Below are positions 58,471-64,000 of a DNA stretch of 64,000 bases, piece after piece. Within the stretch, counting starts at the first letter, position 1. The number at the start of each line of letters is the position of its first letter. Below the pieces are notes generated by a model. The model saw only the letters and a program-made list of their open reading frames with translations, was not told the DNA's origin and did no database searches. Made by a program: the position numbers and the translations under genes. The stretch comes from Mycoplasmopsis agassizii (GTDB taxonomy: Bacteria > Bacillota_I > Bacilli_A > Mycoplasmatales > Metamycoplasmataceae), in contig NZ_NQMN01000002.1 of the NCBI RefSeq assembly GCF_002272945.1, positions 294,396 to 358,395 of the forward strand, given 5' to 3'.

Positions 58471-59808
58471 ATGAAAATAACTAAAAAGAAATTATTGTTA
58501 CTAGCAATGGCTAGCACAACACTTTTAGTACTACCTATTTCACACGTATCATGTACATCAAAAACTGATGATAATCTATTAATGAAAAATACATTTATAG
58601 TAGATGGTAAAAGAATCCAATATGCAGCATTTAATAATTTACTACCTAAATATATTTCAACTAAAAATGAATGAAGCAATAAAGATCATTTAAAAATTAA
58701 ACCTGATGTAATTAATTCTGTAGCTAAACTTTACAGTGTTTTAGGTTGATGAAGAGTCAATTTTAATAAAAACATAACTAACTATAAAAATCCCAAAACC
58801 TTATTTGTTACCAAAGGTTTTGATGAAGGACTTCAAGCTATTTTTGCTCATTATACAAAAGAGTGATTTTCAGAAAATACGCTTTTAATAGATTATGGTG
58901 GACTAATTGGTACAGAAACAACTAATCATGGTGACACACTTTTAATTGAAAATAAAAAGGCTTTTGCAGTTGATAAAATAATTGTTAAGGATCAAGAAAT
59001 TGATCTAGTTTATAAAGAACCTGCAATAAAATATGAAAGCGATCTTTATTTTCCAATTCTAATAGAAATGAAAAATAAAGATTTTGATCTTAAAGAAAAT
59101 CAAACTTATCATGTAACTAAAAAATGAGATACAAATGTTGAAGAAGTTAAACTTGAAGATAGAGAAGTTAATGCTTTTGCTTATCTTAATTTAGGTTTAG
59201 CTAGTTCATATTTAAAGAATAAATATAAGGATTGAAGTAAAATTAAAAGAGAATTCAAACCTTATAACGAAGTTAAGCGAATAACTGATTTACCTTATGA
59301 TGCTTCCAAAATAGTTACTACTAAAAAAGATTTTGATCTTTTAATCAGTACTTATCAGGATCATTATGAAGCTAAAGCAAAAGAGTTGAATCAAAAAAGT
59401 GGCTTATCTAATTATGTAGTGAATAATATGAAACAATTATTTGATCGTTTCTTTTTTAAGAATAATGTTTTAGTAGTGGTTTCTTTATCAGAATGAGCTA
59501 GAAAAAGAATTCAAAGTGATAGTGTTTATGCAAAAGATTATCATGCAAATTTAAAAGGTAATATTTTAGAGATTACCTTTTATGAACCCGACAAAGATGA
59601 AGATAGCAATAATCAAGAAAAGTTTGGTTTTTCAGTTAATCCTGAATTTATAAGAGAAGAGAAATTTTATAATGCAATTGATCTAAATAAAAATAATGAT
59701 GGATCAAATGCATGATTATTCTTTGCAATTGATAAAAATAAAGTAAAAAATATTGAATCATTAAAAACAAATATTTCGCTTAAACAATATAAAGATTACA
59801 CTGAGTAA
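58471..59808 (+). CDS. Paralogous surface lipoprotein L4
   Basis: 445 aa. Signal KITKKKLLLLAMASTTLLV, lipobox SHVSC. Module 1 EWFSENTLLIDYGG near residue 135; module 2 FFFKNNVLVVVSLSEW near 327, then KDYHANLKGNILEITFY and a C-terminal WLFFAIDKNKV block. The region between modules (EVKLEDREVNAFAYLN) is also seen in L1 (KVKIEDREINSSANF). AGAAAGGA lies 22 nt upstream of the ATG, which is unusually far. Confidence 0.8.
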
Positions 59809-59830
59809 TTTGGTTATAAAAATTGTTTTG

Positions 59831-59860
59831 TACTTGCTGTTCAATCAGCAAGTTTATTTT
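59831..59860 (+). terminator. Terminator after L4
   Basis: ACTTGCTG and CAGCAAGT with a 6-nt loop, then TTTATTTTT. Confidence 0.85.
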
Positions 59861-59963
59861 TAAAGATCTAAAAATCAAATATATTTTGCAATAAATTTAT
59901 AATGATATAAGTTATTTTTAGGGTGTCAAAAAAATAATTTATTTTTAATTAAATCTGCTTTTT

Positions 59964-60008
59964 TTGACAAAAGAATATGATATTGGTGTAGTTGTCAATT
60001 GTCACTAC
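59964..60008 (+). promoter_or_regulatory. S8 protease promoter and inverted repeat
   Basis: A perfect -35 TTGACA at 59964-59969 with a 17-nt spacer to TGTAGT. The same place holds the inverted repeat TGTAGT/ACTACA around an 11-nt centre. An identical segment lies 3628 bp downstream before the second protease. Confidence 0.5.
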
Positions 60009-60061
60009 AAAACTATAAAAAAATTATTATTTATTTAAATAATAATTGGAAAGAATAAATA

Positions 60062-62062
60062 ATGGCAAAAGCTATTTTAAGTATTGCTAATATAGTTAGC
60101 ACATCTGTATTACCAATCCAAACTGTTTCAACTGTGCAAACAGAAAAAGCCAATAATCATTTACAGGATTTTAATTTTGAAAATTTATTCAAAATAACTA
60201 GAAATGGTTACGATGAGAATCTAAGACTTTCAAGATTGAATAAGTCAGTCGAAGTTCTCGTTCGAATTAAAGATCATGTTGATTTTAGTGAATATGAGAA
60301 AAATAAAGACATTACTCCTATCACTAAACAATATATTTTACAAAATCAAAATTTTGTAAATTCATTAGAAGGACTATTATTGGATCTTTCCTTTTATACA
60401 ATCAGTAATACAACACCTTACATTACCTTTGTTTTTAAAAGCAGAGAAAATTTAGAAAATAATTTGCTATTACTTGCAAGCAAAGAAAATTCTGTATCAA
60501 TTAATTCATATGAAGATAATGAATTAGATAAAACACAGAGAAATATGTCAGCAGGTTCAGTTCTATTAAGTTATCAATATGATTACGACCAATCAGTATT
60601 TGAAAAACAATTTAAGTTGGTAGGCGCACTGGATCGAAGAAAAAAAGATGCTCTTGTTAGCGATCTGCAAAAAAGATATTCATTTAAAAATAAAGTAAAT
60701 AAAATTAAATTAGGTGTTGTTGAAGCAAGTAATAATATCTCCAAAGACAACATTCTTTTTAAAAATAAAAATCTTCATTTTTATAGTAAAAACGGAATTA
60801 CTCAACATAGCTTTGAAAAATCAAGTCATGCAGATAAGGTTTCATCAATAATTGCAGGAACAAATGGATTAGACACATTTATTGACGATATATATAGTGT
60901 TCATGTAAATAATTTTGATACTAAAACTGGAAAAGAAACAGGTGATTTCGTTTATGAAAGAATTGAAAAATTTGATTGACTAATATCATCAGGAGTTAAA
61001 GTTATAAATAACAGTTACGGAATAGAAGGAGATAGAAACAAAGCCCTAGAAGAAATTAATACATATAAATACAATGAAAGAGCTTATTATCTGGATTTCA
61101 TAGCCAGAAAATATGGGATTATAAATGTATTTTCAGCAGGTAATGATGGTAATAAACCCACATTTGTTACAGGCGGTAGTACTTTATCACAAAATAGTAT
61201 TGCTGTTGGAGCAACCAATATAACAGGAGATGAATTAAGTACGATATCTCAATATAAATTTTTTGATGAAAAAATATTAGCAAAGCCACTAATTGTTGCT
61301 CCTGGTGAAGAATATCGTTTTCCATCCTTTGAAAAAAATGATAATTCACTTAGTAAGCCGAAAAGAGGAACAAGTTATTCAGCACCTATTGTTACAGGCT
61401 TAATAACTATGTTAATTCGAAATAATTACAATTTATATGGCAAACCTGAAGCAATCCTTGCTATTTTAACTGCAGGATCTAACCCTATTAGTAAGTACAA
61501 ATCTAAAAAAGCTAATGGCTTAAATGAAAAAGTGGGTGCAGGCTTAGTAAATTATGAATTGATGCAAAAAGCTGCAGATAATGTTCAAAGCATACATGTG
61601 AACGAAAACAACAAAAGACAAGAAATACTATTACCTAAATTATCCAAAGGGCAAATGATTGCAATTTCTACTGCATGATTGTTCGATGCAGGATATTTAA
61701 AATTTTCTGAATTTGACCCTTCATATGTCAAAAAAACTGCTACTTATGAAGATTTTGATAAAACTTATTTATCACTAGCCAAAGATAAAGATAAAAAATT
61801 TTGAAACTTTACAGATTATTTAAAAAGAAAATACGGAGAAAATTGGTATATACCTACTGACATAAATATTTATTTAGAAAAATGAAATGAACTTTCTGAT
61901 ACTTGAGAAGATGTATCTAATTCATCTTCTTTAACTAGTAATATAGAATTTATTAGATTAGAAATCAAGGAATCTGGTAAATATAGAGTTGTTATAAAGC
62001 AAAACAGTCCTACAAAAGGTAAAACAGATACAAAGGGTGCAATAACTTATGTCATCACTTAA
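60062..62062 (+). CDS. S8 (subtilisin-like) serine protease, Glu at the Asp position
   Basis: 666 aa. A short hydrophobic N terminus (about 2-20) may be a signal or anchor. A propeptide-like region of about 200 residues precedes the catalytic domain. Catalytic His256 sits in SSHADKVSSIIAG, oxyanion Asn361 in FSAGNDG and nucleophile Ser438 in RGTSYSAP. The first triad residue, normally Asp in VIDTG-like strands, is Glu221 in LGVVEASNN. GGAAAGA precedes the ATG. The C terminus (AITYVIT) overlaps the L5 start by 14 nt. I infer a surface or secreted protease working with the lipoprotein encoded next to it. This is not the DUF31-type MIP protease. Confidence 0.88.
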
Positions 62063-63371
62063 AAAGAAATCGTTTTTAATTTTTACATTTGTTTCATTAT
62101 TTTCATCTACTTTAGTTGCAATTAGTTGTTCAAAACATATTGTTGATATTAATGATAATAAACCAATAGATGTTGTTGACCTTAAAGATAAAAAGCCAGA
62201 TGTTGCTGATCTTAAAGATAAAAAATCAGCAATTTTTTTCAATATTTCGATGGTTGAACAAAATATCGTGAATGGCGAAAAAGAACTAGGTGTGATAACT
62301 TTTGATCCTGAGACAGTGTCTAAAATTTATGGAAGTGATATAACCAAATTAGAACCGATAGTATTAAAAACAAAACAAGATTTAAATAACCTAATGGACA
62401 ATTGAAAAAAAATAGTTTTAAAGAAATTTAATTCAGATAAAAATTTTGCAGATTCTCTTAATCTCACAAAAGATGTTTTAGTCCAAGACTTACTTTCAAA
62501 CAAAAACGACATCATAAATAAATTTAATGATAGCTACTTTGAAAAAAATATTATTGTAATTGATTTTGGTGGAGAAATACAACCACTAGTAAATGATGAT
62601 AAAGAAATTAAAAATTTAAACAGAATCTGAGTAAAAAAGAAAAAAAATGAGATAATTTTGGACTATTTTTGAACTAGTTCTTCACCTATCAAAGAAAACG
62701 ATACTCATGCATATTCGGCTGTCTATTTTTTAAATAAAAAAACGTTTAATATAAACCCTGGTAATTACATCATTATAAAAAAAATATACGGTTACATCCC
62801 TGAAAACAAAATGACAAAAAGATTTTTGAATTATTATTCTTATATAACGCAGGATCTTTCAAAGTATGAAGATCAAGAACATATAATTTGAGATAAGAAA
62901 TCATTATCAGGGGATTATGCGACAACTATTATTAAAACAAAGTCTGAACTAAACAATCTTCTTGAAAATTTCACTATTGGTTATAAAAAAGAATTTTCAA
63001 AAGAATTTCCTAAAGAAACGTATGAAAAAATTAATAACGATTTTTCAGATGAGTTCTTCAATGATAATGTTTTAGTCTTGCTATCTGGAAGTAATTGACA
63101 AGGACACACATGGCTAATGTATGATTATGTGGAAGAATCATATGATTTAAAATTAGAAGGAAATAATTTAAAGTTTGAAATATTTTTTCTCGACTATCCT
63201 CCAGAAATGCCCGAGGAAGTCCCTGACAAAGTAAATGCAAATTATGCTTATAATTCTGCAGGATGACATCGATACAATGATAATTACTCGCACACGCAAT
63301 TTCTAAAACTACCAAAATCTTTAATAAAAGATTTAAATAAATTAAGAACAACTATTGAATTTGATTCTTAA
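62049..63371 (+). CDS. Paralogous surface lipoprotein L5, coupled to the protease
   Basis: 440 aa. Signal SLKKKSFLIFTFVSLFSST, lipobox LVAISC. After Cys, a short charged repeat DLKDKKPDV/DLKDKKSAI, which the other four lack. Module 1 SYFEKNIIVIDFGG near residue 165; module 2 FFNDNVLVLLSGSNW near 335, then ESYDLKLEGNNLKFEIF. The most divergent of the five. The ATG lies 14 nt inside the protease gene, so both proteins come from one mRNA in fixed ratio. Confidence 0.82.
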
Positions 63372-63383
63372 AAATTATATTTT

Positions 63384-63428
63384 ATCTAAATAGTTTGTAG
63401 CCCTCAATTTGGTCTACAAACTATTTTT
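63384..63428 (+). terminator. Terminator of the protease-L5 pair
   Basis: AAATAGTTTGTAG and CTACAAACTATTT, a 13-bp stem, then TT. Confidence 0.85.
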
Positions 63429-63555
63429 AAATTATCGATGTATTTAAATATTAATACTCTCCAACTGACAGAAACAAAAATCTGAATAATTTTATTATTG
63501 ACTAACGCTTCTTTAATTTTATTAAGGTTTTTATTTTTTCAAATTTTTAAGTTTT

Positions 63556-64000
63556 AAAAAAATAATTTATTTTTAATTAAATCTGCTTTTTTTGACAAAA
63601 GAATATGATATTGGTGTAGTTGTCAATTGTCACTACAAAACTATAAAAAAATTATTATTTATTTAAATAATAATTGGAAAGAATAAATAATGGCAAAAGT
63701 TATTTTAAGTATTGCTAATATAGTTAGCACATCTGTATTACCAATCCAAACTGTTTCAACTGTGCAAACAGAAAAAGCCAATAATCATTTACAGGATTTT
63801 AATTTTGAAAATTTATTCAAAATAACTAGAAATGGTTACGATGAGAATCTAAGACTTTCAAGACTGAATAAGTCAGTCGAAGTTCTTGTTAGAATTAAGG
63901 ATCATGTTGATTTTAGTGAATACGAAAAAACCCGAGATATTTCTCCTATCACTAAACAATATATTTTACAAAATCAAAATTTTGTAAATTCATTAGAAGG
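63556..64000 (+). repeat. Direct repeat of 59928-60372: promoter and start of the S8 protease
   Basis: From the A7-TAATTT segment on, the sequence repeats that at 59928 with a constant 3628-bp offset and no gap through the promoter, ribosome binding site and first codons. The noncoding part is identical by eye. Differences appear in the coding part and grow toward the window end. Confidence 0.92.
63690..64000 (+). CDS. Second S8 subtilisin-like protease, partial
   Basis: ATG at 63690, the first about 103 codons only; the catalytic domain is beyond the window. Nearly the same as the first copy, with changes such as Ala4 to Val and NKDIT to TRDIS around residues 81-85. Spacing and promoter are conserved, so a second protease-lipoprotein pair is expected to the right. 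Whether it has Asp or Glu at the triad position cannot be seen here. Confidence 0.85.
   Translation, partial: MAKVILSIANIVSTSVLPIQTVSTVQTEKANNHLQDFNFENLFKITRNGYDENLRLSRLNKSVEVLVRIKDHVDFSEYEKTRDISPITKQYILQNQNFVNSLE

Noticed and set aside
60062..63371. MIB-MIP antibody-cleaving system
   Set aside because: MIP is a DUF31 protease and MIB a Protein-M-like binder. Here the protease is S8 type and the lipoproteins show no such motifs. Only the pairing idea is similar.
1..64000. CRISPR arrays, tRNA or rRNA genes
   Set aside because: No regularly spaced repeats and no cloverleaf or rRNA segments were seen in the intergenic regions on reading both strands; a tRNA search program would confirm this.

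Overview
The window is mollicute (mycoplasma) DNA. It is very AT-rich, and most genes read through in-frame TGA codons that must be tryptophan (genetic code 4); every coordinate here was worked out with TGA = Trp. Lipoboxes ending in Cys without other secretion machinery, the P37/P29/P69 transporter, the P80/P60/HinT cluster and FtsX-type permeases larger than 2500 residues point to the hominis group (Mycoplasmopsis/Metamycoplasma-like). The species is not assigned.

1-20,800 is core genome. A Schlafen-like gene, two APC amino-acid permeases, tatD, an unrecognised gene and mnmE lie on the minus strand. They are followed by a TPP-riboswitch operon (P29 ATPase, P37 binding lipoprotein, P69 permease and an APH-fold kinase). 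Next come an S4-domain gene, dnaN and dnaA (minus), a divergent oriC-like spacer with DnaA boxes, and recD2, pth, tilS and ftsH (plus).

20,900-42,150 is cell-surface machinery. Two giant FtsX/MacB-like permeases (2514 and 2647 aa) flank their ATPase. A LicD-like gene follows on the opposite strand, then a P80/P60/HinT cluster.

42,150-46,100 is an accessory island. It holds three copies of a ~200-nt structured RNA with an intrinsic terminator and compensatory base changes, a tandemly duplicated coiled-coil gene between copies 1 and 2, a lipoprotein gene, and copy 3 directly upstream of a 253-aa gene that resembles ToxN/AbiQ endoRNases. RNA, terminator and toxin-like gene are laid out as in a type III toxin-antitoxin locus, but the RNA lacks the usual tandem repeats.

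46,100-52,650 holds nagA and a Cof-type phosphatase (minus), rpmH-rnpA-yidC (plus) and a surface lipoprotein.

52,650-64,000 is an array of five paralogous lipoproteins (L1-L5). L5 is translationally coupled, by a 14-nt overlap, to an S8 subtilisin-like protease whose catalytic Asp position is Glu. L1 and L3 are preceded by tiny ORFs with the same 14-nt overlap and protease-like N and C termini, which suggests protease genes that have lost their catalytic middle. A second protease copy begins 3628 bp after the first and runs off the window. This protease-lipoprotein array and the RNA family are the two candidate undescribed systems. No tRNA, rRNA, insertion sequence or CRISPR array was seen.
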